A DNA stretch of 64,000 nucleotides from Bacteroidetes bacterium UBA5697 (GTDB lineage Bacteria; Bacteroidota; Bacteroidia; B-17B0; Aurantibacillaceae), in the NCBI GenBank assembly GCA_002420145.1, contig DIHL01000079.1:29559-93558 (forward strand), read 5' to 3'. The notes under the pieces were generated by a model, which saw only the letters and a program-made list of their open reading frames with translations, was not told where the DNA came from and did no database searches. Below are positions 8,454-16,130 of the stretch, piece after piece (position 1 is the first letter of the stretch; each line of letters starts with the position of its first letter). Made by a program: the position numbers and the translations under genes.

Positions 8454-9500
8454 ATGACCTTAAAACAACGAGAACAAGCTTTTGTTCAATTAGGACTGTT
8501 TATAAATCGACATTTTTCAAATCAATGGCTTCCTAAAGAGGAGCGATTTCATAACGATTTACTAAAATTAACCTCTATAGCGTTTTCTTATAACGGCTGG
8601 TTTACTCCCGAAAATGTTGCTCAAGCTCTGAAAGGCTTGGCGTTTATGTTAGAAGAAAAAAGTATAGCAGATTTTTCTAAAAATATTACTGAACCAAAAG
8701 ATCCTAAAATCGTTGCTGTTATTATGGCTGGTAATATTCCCGCTGTTGGTTTTCATGACATGTTATGTGTTTTATTAGGAGGACATAATATATTAATCAA
8801 AGTATCTAGCGATGACCCTGCTTTTATTCCATTTTTAGCAGGTATGTTAATTTATTTCGAAAAAGACTTTGCTCCTAGAATTAATTTCTCTGAAGGCAAA
8901 ATGATAAATTTTGATGCCGTTATAGCAACAGGAAGTGATAATACAGCAAAACATTTTGAATTCTACTTTGGAAAATACCCTAATATCATACGTAGGAACA
9001 GAAGTTCTATTGCTGTACTAAACGGTAAAGAAACTAAAGAAGAATTAACTCGTTTAGGAAAAGATATTTTTGATTATTATGGCTTAGGTTGCCGAAATGT
9101 GAGCAAAATATATGTACCAGAAGGTTATAAATTTGACGGACTATTTGAAGCCGTTTACGATTTTAAATATGTATTAGATAACAAAAAGTATAATAATAAC
9201 TACGAGTATAACAGAGCTATCTATTTATTAGACTTGATTCCGTTTTTAGACAATAACTTTTTAATGATTAAAGAGAGTTCTGATTTACATGCCCCTACTT
9301 CGGTACTTTTTTACGAAAATTACACTAATCAAGAGTCACTTGTTGAAAAGATAAATCCTTTACTGCCAAATTTGCAATGTATTGTGAGTAATTTTGAAAT
9401 AAAGGGATTAAAAACGATTGCTTTAGGCTGCACTCAAGAACCAAGTATTTTTGATTTTGCAGATAATGTAAATACGTTAGATTTCTTAAACACAATTTAA
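8454..9500 (+). CDS. Acyl-CoA reductase, LuxC-like family
   Basis: A 348-residue protein of the acyl-CoA reductase/LuxC branch of the aldehyde dehydrogenase superfamily, which reduces acyl-CoA to aldehyde with NAD(P)H. Visible landmarks are VIMAGNIPAVGFHDM (about 90-105, nucleotide-binding turn), DAVIATGSDN, the SIAVLNG strand and the probable catalytic cysteine in YYGLGCRNVSK (about residue 218). It begins a + strand run with a 17-base gap to the type B sorting-domain gene. The physiological substrate cannot be read from the context. Confidence 0.88.
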   Translation: MTLKQREQAFVQLGLFINRHFSNQWLPKEERFHNDLLKLTSIAFSYNGWFTPENVAQALKGLAFMLEEKSIADFSKNITEPKDPKIVAVIMAGNIPAVGFHDMLCVLLGGHNILIKVSSDDPAFIPFLAGMLIYFEKDFAPRINFSEGKMINFDAVIATGSDNTAKHFEFYFGKYPNIIRRNRSSIAVLNGKETKEELTRLGKDIFDYYGLGCRNVSKIYVPEGYKFDGLFEAVYDFKYVLDNKKYNNNYEYNRAIYLLDLIPFLDNNFLMIKESSDLHAPTSVLFYENYTNQESLVEKINPLLPNLQCIVSNFEIKGLKTIALGCTQEPSIFDFADNVNTLDFLNTI

Positions 9501-9517
9501 AATTGTAAATTTATTTA

Positions 9518-9913
9518 GTGAATCAAGTTAAACACATATTTATTGTTATTGGTCTTTTGGTTTGTATCAATCAAACAAAAGCACAAACAATTCCAACGTT
9601 TGATACAAATGATTCTATTTCCAATATTCTTTTGCCAAATGTTTTTACACCTAATTTCGATAGCATCAACGATGTGTTTAAACCCATTTTAGATGAAATA
9701 GTAGAAATGGATTTTAGTATTTTTAATCGTTACGGAAATTTAGTATTTGAAACATCTCGTGTTAATGGCTTTTGGGATGGAAGGACCACAAGCGGTGAAC
9801 CTTGTAAAGATGGAGTTTACTTTTGCGTTTTAAATGCCACAGGTATTGACGGTAAAAAATACAAAGAGAAAACTTTTGTTCAAATATTCACAAATGGATT
9901 CTACAACAAGTAA
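9518..9913 (+). CDS. Secreted protein consisting almost only of a T9SS type B sorting domain
   Basis: A 131-residue protein that begins with GTG. A signal peptide (about 1-23, ending TKAQ) is followed by fewer than 20 linker residues, then the complete type B C-terminal domain: LPNVFTPNFDSINDVFKP, FSIFNRYGNLVFET, FWDGRTTSGE, CKDGVYFCVLNATG and a final strand. In cargo proteins this domain is the T9SS export and anchoring signal behind a large passenger; here there is no passenger. It overlaps the ABC ATPase start by 20 bases. It could be a minimal surface protein or a remnant of a longer cargo; no frameshift upstream was found. Confidence 0.82.
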   Translation: MNQVKHIFIVIGLLVCINQTKAQTIPTFDTNDSISNILLPNVFTPNFDSINDVFKPILDEIVEMDFSIFNRYGNLVFETSRVNGFWDGRTTSGEPCKDGVYFCVLNATGIDGKKYKEKTFVQIFTNGFYNK

Positions 9914-10898
9914 GAATATTTTATCCGTTAATAAAATAGCGTTTAATTATCCTAATTCTACCCAATTTAAAGCTATCAGTAATGTTTCTTTAACCGCTGA
10001 ACCTGGAAATATTTTAGCCATTATTGGAAAAAGCGGAAGTGGAAAAACCACTTTACTAAAATGTATTTATGGTTTAGAAGATTTACATGAAGGGCAAATT
10101 ACGATTGGTAATAAATTAGTTTTAGGTCCTGCTTACAACTTAATTCCTGGCCATGCAGATATGCGTTTTGTGAGCCAGGATTTTTATGTTTTAGATAACC
10201 ATACGGTTGAAGAAAACATCAAAGATAAGTTGATGGGTTATACCGATGAGTATAAACAAAAACGTGCCAATCAATTATTGCGCTTGTTAGATTTAACGCC
10301 TTATAAAAGTTTAAAGGCAGTTACCTTGTCTTCTGGACAAAAACAAAGAGTAGCAATTGCACGTTCATTAGCCGAGTTTCCTAAAGTATTATTATTGGAT
10401 GAGCCTTTTAGTAATTTAGATTTACCATTACGAGATAAAATTTTCACCTACATACGCCAACAAATTAAAAAAGAAAATGCGGCGGTTATTTTAGTGACTC
10501 ATCAACCCGAAGAAGCTTTGCGATATGCGGATGAAACAGCCGTAATGGAAAATGGTAAGTTAATACAGCATGACGAAACGTTTAAAGTTTACTATCAGCC
10601 AAAAACAAAAAACGTAGCTGCTTTAATGGGTCGTTATTTTATTTTAGATCAAGAAGATTTGATTTCCACTAAAGTGAAGTTATCTAAAAACCAAACTTAT
10701 ATTCGTCCAAATCAATTACAAGTAGTTGATAGCAAAGCGCAAGCTCATATACAAGTAACGGTGACTAATGTGTTTTTTAATGGTTATGGTTACGAATATT
10801 TTGCCGAAACCAAACAAGGTAACTCTGTTTACTTTTATGCCAAAGACAATACTATTCAGATAGATGATGCGGTATATTTGAAAGTAAAATGGTATTAA
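9894..10898 (+). CDS. ABC transporter ATP-binding protein with C-terminal TOBE-like domain
   Basis: A 334-residue ATPase. Walker A is GKSGSGKTT (about 40-48), the Q-loop is RFVSQDF, the signature is LSSGQKQR and Walker B is LLLDEPF, followed by the H-loop in LVTHQPEE. The last 70 residues are a TOBE-like beta domain (TYIRPNQLQVV...), as in ATPases of spermidine/putrescine- or ferric-iron-type importers (PotA/FbpC). No permease or binding protein is adjacent, so the substrate is unknown. The frame is open from 9834, but the ATG at 9894 fits the family N-terminus better; it lies inside the previous gene, suggesting translational coupling. Confidence 0.85.
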   Translation: MDSTTSKNILSVNKIAFNYPNSTQFKAISNVSLTAEPGNILAIIGKSGSGKTTLLKCIYGLEDLHEGQITIGNKLVLGPAYNLIPGHADMRFVSQDFYVLDNHTVEENIKDKLMGYTDEYKQKRANQLLRLLDLTPYKSLKAVTLSSGQKQRVAIARSLAEFPKVLLLDEPFSNLDLPLRDKIFTYIRQQIKKENAAVILVTHQPEEALRYADETAVMENGKLIQHDETFKVYYQPKTKNVAALMGRYFILDQEDLISTKVKLSKNQTYIRPNQLQVVDSKAQAHIQVTVTNVFFNGYGYEYFAETKQGNSVYFYAKDNTIQIDDAVYLKVKWY

Positions 10899-10955
10899 AC
10901 TATATTAACTTTTAGGTCTGGAATAAATGAATTACATTTAAGGTAATTAATTGCC

Positions 10956-11141
10956 ATGTCATATTCTAAAAAAATACATATCCACTCCAATTTAGACAAG
11001 GCTGCTGAAGCTCAAGCGGAGTATATAATTAACCAAGATCCAGTGGATAGAATTAGGGAAACAGTTCAATTAATTTTAAGAATTTATTCTACGAAAGAGA
11101 AAAAACCAAGAATTAATAAGATTTATTTTGATAAGGAATGA
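10956..11141 (+). CDS. Small basic protein, partner of the nucleotidyltransferase (antitoxin-like position)
   Basis: A 61-residue soluble protein rich in charged residues, with a predicted central helix (DPVDRIRETVQLILRIY). I do not recognise a named domain. Its stop overlaps the start of the nucleotidyltransferase gene by four bases (ATGA), the tight coupling typical of two-gene toxin-antitoxin and nucleotidyltransferase/partner modules. By position and size it is the likely binding partner or antidote. The function is inference only. Confidence 0.6.
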   Translation: MSYSKKIHIHSNLDKAAEAQAEYIINQDPVDRIRETVQLILRIYSTKEKKPRINKIYFDKE

Positions 11142-11617
11142 ATATTTTCACTGATAGCCACCAAGAATTATTAAAATCATTGATTAAACATCAAGTTAAT
11201 TTTTTATTAATTGGTGGTTATGCTGTCATTTATTATGGATACAAAAGAACCACAGGTGACATGGACTTATGGTTTGAACCATCTAACGAAAATAAATTAA
11301 AGTTGATTCCTGTATTAGAAGAATTTGAATTTGATAAAGATGGAATTAAACACATTTCTCAATTAGATTTCACAAAACATCTCGCTTTTCATTTTTGGGA
11401 AGAACCTGAACGAGTTGATTGCTTAACAAGGATTAGTAATGTTGATTTTAATGATGCCTTTAAGCAAAAAACTATCGCTGATATTGAAGGAATCTCTGTT
11501 CCTATTATTCAATATAAACATCTCATCATGTCAAAAATGACAACAAATAGATTAAAAGACAAGGCTGATATTGAAGAACTACAGAAAATTGAAGATGCAA
11601 AAAAGAATACTAAATAA
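11138..11617 (+). CDS. Nucleotidyltransferase of the AbiEii/MNT-like superfamily
   Basis: A 159-residue protein with the minimal nucleotidyltransferase (Pol beta) fold. LLIGGYAVIYYGYKRTTGD gives the GG and first acidic motif, MDLWF completes the D-x-D metal site (about 46-48), and VDCLTRI supplies the third acidic strand. The C-terminal RLKDKADIEEL helix is typical of the DUF6036-like/AbiEii-like group. Members modify RNA or partner proteins with nucleotides, often as toxin or antitoxin. It follows the 61-residue gene with a 4-base overlap and stands between unrelated genes, which fits an acquired module. Confidence 0.78.
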   Translation: MNIFTDSHQELLKSLIKHQVNFLLIGGYAVIYYGYKRTTGDMDLWFEPSNENKLKLIPVLEEFEFDKDGIKHISQLDFTKHLAFHFWEEPERVDCLTRISNVDFNDAFKQKTIADIEGISVPIIQYKHLIMSKMTTNRLKDKADIEELQKIEDAKKNTK

Positions 11618-11647
11618 ATTATTGGTGGTAACGTGAACATAAGCAAA

Positions 11648-12109
11648 ATGAAAACAGTCGTTATAAAAGAAGGATTTAAAGCGCAAGCGTTCAATAGTAT
11701 TACTGTATTTATACTGACTATTGTTTTCGTTTGGTTAATATTTAGTATTTGTATTAATTATTATCATAATTATTTATATGGTGCTATTGGAGGACTTGTC
11801 ACTTTTATAATTTACAGGTTCGCAATGCTAAAAAAAATTTACATTAACGGCACTAAAATAATTCAAATAAAATTTTTCATGATTATAAAAAAAGAAATTA
11901 TAATCTCTGAAATTAAGTCTATGTCAATAATAGATGAAAGGGGGTCAAGGCATTCATTTAATTATACTATTTTGATTTATGGTAAAGACATTTTTATGAT
12001 TCATTTATCTAGTCTTAAAAATCTTAGAAATTTTATAGGTGCATTAGAACCATTTAATGTCAAGATGGAAATAAACCCAGATATTGAAAAAACACTTAAT
12101 CAAAATTAA
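11648..12109 (+). CDS. Small membrane protein with two transmembrane helices and a PH-like domain
   Basis: A 153-residue protein if the ATG at 11648 is used; a GTG five codons upstream (11633) is possible. Two hydrophobic helices (about 12-32 and 38-56) are followed by a beta-rich cytoplasmic region of about 90 residues (YINGTKIIQIKFFMIIKKE..., then ILIYGKDIFMIHLSSL), which looks like a bacterial PH domain. I do not recognise a specific family. It lies 30 bases after the nucleotidyltransferase gene on the same strand and could belong to that module or be independent. Confidence 0.6.
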   Translation: MKTVVIKEGFKAQAFNSITVFILTIVFVWLIFSICINYYHNYLYGAIGGLVTFIIYRFAMLKKIYINGTKIIQIKFFMIIKKEIIISEIKSMSIIDERGSRHSFNYTILIYGKDIFMIHLSSLKNLRNFIGALEPFNVKMEINPDIEKTLNQN

Positions 12110-12179
12110 TCTTCAAAGTAAAACTAATAAATTTACCGTTCTTCTACTGTTACCAATAACACATTAAAAAATCAAAATA

Positions 12180-12740
12180 TTAAGATTTAATCACCCTATC
12201 CTTAATCTTTACTGCTGGATTACCTTGGTAAATACTCCAAGGTTCTAAACGCGCTGTGGCAACGCTGTTAACGGTTAATACCGCATGGCTTCCTACTTTT
12301 ACTCCTGGGCAAACTACACATTGTGCGCCAATCCAAGCACCTTCTTCAATTGTAATGTTACCTACTATTAAATCAAAGGCTACTTTTTTGTAATGATGAT
12401 TACCACATAACAACATGGCTCCTTGAGACACACAAGAATTATCGTGTAATACCACTAAACCTAAATTATCAATCCATACACGCTCACCAATCCATACATG
12501 GTTACCGATACGTAAACGCCAAGGATATTTAATATTGACGAATGGTTTAATCACCACTCCTTTACCAACTTTAGCACCAAATAAACGTAACAAGAAACGC
12601 TTAAATGACATAATTGGAAATGCTGAATTAAAAAATACGGCATTTAATATATACCAAGATATACGTTTAACCGAACTACCGCCTTTTTTGTACCAGTCGT
12701 TATTAAACTTTGATAAATCTGTTTTTAATCTAACTTCCAT
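12180..12740 (-). CDS. WcaF-like acetyltransferase (left-handed beta-helix)
   Basis: A 186-residue hexapeptide-repeat acetyltransferase. The middle shows the repeating beta-helix turns (IGNHVWIGERVWID, then VLHDNSCVSQGAMLL) and the catalytic histidine region GNHHYKK. ITIEEGAWIGAQCVVCPGVKVG closes the helix, and YQGNPAVKI ends it. The family O-acetylates sugars of exopolysaccharide or lipid-linked glycans. A longer frame reaches 12764, but ATG 12740 overlaps the stop of the upstream gene by one base (TAATG), so it is preferred. This is the last gene of a minus-strand run starting at fabD. Confidence 0.85.
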   Translation of the reverse strand: MEVRLKTDLSKFNNDWYKKGGSSVKRISWYILNAVFFNSAFPIMSFKRFLLRLFGAKVGKGVVIKPFVNIKYPWRLRIGNHVWIGERVWIDNLGLVVLHDNSCVSQGAMLLCGNHHYKKVAFDLIVGNITIEEGAWIGAQCVVCPGVKVGSHAVLTVNSVATARLEPWSIYQGNPAVKIKDRVIKS

Positions 12741-13141
12741 TAATGTAGTGTATCGCAATGACAATTTGGGTAACTACCTAATAATTTAATATCGTCAACA
12801 AATGAAACAGTGTCTTTGTCTTCAATCATAAATTCATAACGGGCATCTTTAGCATCCTTTGCTTGTAAATAATAAGTGCCGTAAGGTTTTTTATGAACGT
12901 CGCTTAAATCATAATTAACCTGATAGTTACGCATGTTCACCTGAAAACCTTTATCAATCATCACTAAACATTTTAATTTACAAGCTGCTTTATTTCCTAA
13001 TTCTAAATGTTGATGTTGTAATTCCAACATTTTTAATTCATTTGGACTTGTACAGCCAGTTTTATTGATAATAAACAATAAAATAATACAACCAGGAATA
13101 AACCCGATTAAAAAAAGACGAAGACGTTGTTTGAAGTTCAT
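12740..13141 (-). CDS. Small membrane-anchored protein of unknown function
   Basis: A 133-residue protein with one N-terminal transmembrane segment (about 8-26, LFLIGFIPGCIILLFII) and a soluble domain outside the cytoplasm. The domain begins with KAACKLKCL and ends in GSYPNCHCDTLH, so it contains several cysteines. The pattern is reminiscent of DUF4258-like bacteroidete proteins, but the match is weak. It lies 33 bases after alanine dehydrogenase and is translationally coupled to the acetyltransferase. Confidence 0.65.
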   Translation of the reverse strand: MNFKQRLRLFLIGFIPGCIILLFIINKTGCTSPNELKMLELQHQHLELGNKAACKLKCLVMIDKGFQVNMRNYQVNYDLSDVHKKPYGTYYLQAKDAKDARYEFMIEDKDTVSFVDDIKLLGSYPNCHCDTLH

Positions 13142-13174
13142 TATAAAAAATGTAAAAAATAAAAAATGACAGTA

Positions 13175-14392
13175 TTACATTGCCGCCATTAACAAATTAA
13201 TATCCTTGTGAGGTAAGTTAAATGCCTCTCCTAAATACTGGTTAGTTAATATTCCATTATAGATATAAACACCATGTCTCACTCCTGCATCTTTTCTAAC
13301 TAATCCATCAAAACCACCTTCATCTCCCATGTTCATTAAAATTTGTTGGAAGATATTACTAAAGGCATATGAAGCTGTACGAGCTACACGAGATGGAATA
13401 TTAGGCACACAGTAATGAATGACACCATGTTTGCGAAATACAGGTTTAGTATGGTTAGTCACCGATGATGTTTCAAACACTCCTCCTTGATCAATACTTA
13501 CATCAATAATTACAGAACCTGTTTTCATTTCAGAAACCATATTTTCGGAAACGATACAAGGTGTTCTTCCTTTTGATGCACGTAATGCGCCAATCGCTAC
13601 ATCAGCTGTTTTTAAATGTTTTTCTAATACTTTAGGAACAATAACAGACGTGAAAATACGAGTACCTAATTGACTTTGTAAACGACGTAAACGAGAGGTT
13701 GAATTATCAAATACTTTTACGGTTGCACCCAATCCTAAAGCCGCTCTAGCAGCAAATTCTCCAACGGTTCCTGCTCCAATAATTACAACTTCGGTAGGAG
13801 AAATACCACTAATACCACCTAAGATTGACCCTACTCCATTATTAGCATTACTCAATAATTCGGCAGCTACCAATATTGAAGTACCTCCTGCAATTTCTCC
13901 CATCGCACGGATAACAGGAAAAATACCTGCATCATCTGTTATTAAATCAAAAGCGACACAATTTAATTTTTTAGCAACTAATTTTTTTAAAAAATCCTCT
14001 GGCTGAACCGTTAATTGAAGGGCCGAAAACAAAGTTTGTTTTGCTTTCATACTTTCAATTTCTTCTAAAGTAGGAGGCGCAATTTTTAAAATAATATCTG
14101 CTTTATAAACTTGATCAGCAGAATAAACTATCTCTGCTCCTGCTTCACTATAATCCGTATCTTCAAAATGAGCTGCAGAACCAGCTCCAGCCTCCACAAC
14201 AATTTTGTGACCATTGTTTACTAATAAAGCAACAGCATCAGGAACCAAAGGAACACGATTTTCTTGAAAGGCCATTTCTTTAGGAATTCCAATATATAAT
14301 TTACCTTTTTTACGAGCTACTTCAAGCATTTCTTCTTGAGGAGCGTAGCCACCTTTGGTTAATGAAAATAAAACATCTTTGGTCATTACCAT
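13175..14392 (-). CDS. ald: Alanine dehydrogenase
   Basis: A 405-residue member of the AlaDH/PNT family, which interconverts L-alanine and pyruvate plus ammonia with NAD. The N-terminal catalytic domain shows IGIPKEMAFQENRVPLVPD and the AGAGSAAHFEDTDY turn. The Rossmann domain shows VVIIGAGTVGEFAARAALGLG (about 212-232) with the acidic residue in VKVFDNS that selects NAD. It lacks the membrane part of transhydrogenase. An N-terminal extension of about 30 residues precedes the family start; a second ATG lies two codons in. It sits in the fabD run, 18 bases after the barrel gene. Confidence 0.88.
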   Translation of the reverse strand: MVMTKDVLFSLTKGGYAPQEEMLEVARKKGKLYIGIPKEMAFQENRVPLVPDAVALLVNNGHKIVVEAGAGSAAHFEDTDYSEAGAEIVYSADQVYKADIILKIAPPTLEEIESMKAKQTLFSALQLTVQPEDFLKKLVAKKLNCVAFDLITDDAGIFPVIRAMGEIAGGTSILVAAELLSNANNGVGSILGGISGISPTEVVIIGAGTVGEFAARAALGLGATVKVFDNSTSRLRRLQSQLGTRIFTSVIVPKVLEKHLKTADVAIGALRASKGRTPCIVSENMVSEMKTGSVIIDVSIDQGGVFETSSVTNHTKPVFRKHGVIHYCVPNIPSRVARTASYAFSNIFQQILMNMGDEGGFDGLVRKDAGVRHGVYIYNGILTNQYLGEAFNLPHKDINLLMAAM

Positions 14393-14410
14393 ATTTAAAA
14401 TTTTTATGTA

Positions 14411-15124
14411 TTAAAAATTACTACCGTGATATCTTGGAGCATTACAATCATCTAATGCTTTTCTTGGTCTGTAAATAACTCCAACTCTTAATTCCCACAT
14501 GCGTTGATTAAACGCTACCGATTGAACTACCATTTTTATAGCATCTGGGTTATAATGAAGTTCTGTAAACAAATGCCATTTGCTATATGAAGCAAATTCA
14601 AAACCAACACCCACATCAGGCGTGATATTAATTTTTGGAACCGCGCCTGCAACGGCTCCATACGCTCCAATAGATCTTGATAAATTATATTCTAATCTTG
14701 CTCCTAACATTAAGTAAGGAATTCCTCTATAACCTTCGTTACCAAATATTTTAACGAAATTATTCCACTGAATATTTTGAAAGGTATTTGGTGTAGCAGG
14801 TCCTCTATCTCCTGTCATTGGCGCTCCCATTGGACGCTCAATACCACCTTTTGTACAATACTCTAGTTCTGTTTGCCAACGGATGTGCTCGTATTTTAAA
14901 AATTCCCCCAATAATCCTACACTGAAAGAAATGAACTCAGCCGAACGATGAGACGGAGCTGGGTAAACATGTGTAAAGAAATCAGGGTCTTTAGGATTTA
15001 AGTTAGTATACTTATGACTAGTTGTGGTTGCACCAACAAATAATCCTACTCCTCTAAAAAACTGCGCATTCATTTGAACTGTCAAATGAAATAAAGCAAA
15101 ACAGATGATGATTTTTTTTATCAT
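14411..15124 (-). CDS. Outer-membrane beta-barrel protein, PorT-like
   Basis: A 237-residue protein with a signal peptide (about 1-20, ending MNAQ) followed by alternating amphipathic strands and a C-terminal strand ending MWELRVGVIYRP, the look of an 8- to 10-strand outer-membrane barrel. Glycine/aromatic-rich strands such as YLMLGARLEYNLS are typical of PorT/OmpW-like bacteroidete barrels. No substrate can be assigned. It begins 3 bases after fabD, so the two are almost certainly co-transcribed. Confidence 0.72.
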   Translation of the reverse strand: MIKKIIICFALFHLTVQMNAQFFRGVGLFVGATTTSHKYTNLNPKDPDFFTHVYPAPSHRSAEFISFSVGLLGEFLKYEHIRWQTELEYCTKGGIERPMGAPMTGDRGPATPNTFQNIQWNNFVKIFGNEGYRGIPYLMLGARLEYNLSRSIGAYGAVAGAVPKINITPDVGVGFEFASYSKWHLFTELHYNPDAIKMVVQSVAFNQRMWELRVGVIYRPRKALDDCNAPRYHGSNF

Positions 15125-15127
15125 AGC

Positions 15128-16015
15128 TTAAGCACTTATGGTTTCCATTGCTGGGTTTACTTTTTTAACTAAACCTTGTAATACTTTACCTGGTCCTACT
15201 TCTGTAAAATGAGTTGCTCCATCTGCAATCATTTGAGTAACTGTTTGAGTCCATTTTACTGGAGCTGTTAATTGTATATTTAAATTCTTTTTAATCTCCT
15301 CAGGATTTGAAACAGCCGAAGCTGTTACATTTTGGTAAACAGGACAAATTGGTTGATGAAACGTTGTGGCGTTGATTGCTGCTTCTAACTCTACACGAGC
15401 TGGTTCCATTAACGGCGAATGAAATGCACCACCTACAGGTAATACCAAAGCACGTTTTGCACCAGCGGCCTTCATTTTTTCGCAAGCAATATTAATTCCT
15501 TCTATAGAACCTGAAATCACTAACTGACCAGGGCAATTATAATTAGCTGCTACCACAACATGGCCGCTAGCTGTAATTTCTTTACAAATAGTTTCAATCA
15601 CATCATCTGCTAAATTTAATACAGCAGCCATCGTTGATGGATTAATTTCGCAAGCTTTTTGCATTGCCATCGCACGCTTAGAAACTAATGTTAAAGCACT
15701 CTCAAAACTTAATGTTTTATTGGCTACTAAAGCCGAGAACTCTCCTAAAGAATGCCCCGCAACCATATCTGGCACAAATGATTCTCCCATCGTTGCAGCC
15801 AAAATAACCGAATGCAAGAAGATGGCTGGTTGCGTTACTTTAGTTTGCTTTAATTCTTCGTCAGAACCTGTAAACATTGTATCAGTGATATTAAATCCTA
15901 AAATATCGTTGGCCTGATGAAACATTTTTTTTGCTAAATCTGAGTTATCATATAACTCTTTTCCCATTCCAGAAAATTGAGAACCTTGGCCTGGAAATAC
16001 AAATGCTTTTTTCAT
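15128..16015 (-). CDS. fabD: Malonyl-CoA:acyl carrier protein transacylase
   Basis: A 295-residue FabD, which loads malonate onto acyl carrier protein for fatty acid synthesis. GQGSQ at 10-14, the nucleophile in GHSLGEFS (Ser89), the arginine in SKRAMAMQKA and the histidine in GGAFHSPLM (about residue 198) are all present, at normal length. It is the first gene of a minus-strand run with the barrel protein, alanine dehydrogenase, a small membrane protein and the acetyltransferase. A TATATTTA box (16055-16062, minus; one mismatch to TAnnTTTG) lies 40 bases upstream. Confidence 0.95.
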   Translation of the reverse strand: MKKAFVFPGQGSQFSGMGKELYDNSDLAKKMFHQANDILGFNITDTMFTGSDEELKQTKVTQPAIFLHSVILAATMGESFVPDMVAGHSLGEFSALVANKTLSFESALTLVSKRAMAMQKACEINPSTMAAVLNLADDVIETICKEITASGHVVVAANYNCPGQLVISGSIEGINIACEKMKAAGAKRALVLPVGGAFHSPLMEPARVELEAAINATTFHQPICPVYQNVTASAVSNPEEIKKNLNIQLTAPVKWTQTVTQMIADGATHFTEVGPGKVLQGLVKKVNPAMETISA

Positions 16016-16130
16016 ACTGTAAAACGTGCGTTTTTGTTAGTTTAGTTTAAAGTTTAAATATACAAAAAAACAGTGTAAAAAAAGAGGCCTTTTTGCAATT
16101 AGTAACTAACGATAAGGTGTTAATTGAAAT

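Noticed and set aside
9834..9893. Longer start for the ABC ATPase
   Set aside because: The extra residues are basic and outside the family N-terminus, and would overlap 80 bases of the sorting-domain gene; ATG 9894 fits better.
16077..16096. Possible terminator AAAAAG-AGGC-CTTTTT after the AddB-like gene
   Set aside because: The stem is only six A/T-rich pairs; too weak to call, although a T-run follows on the minus strand.
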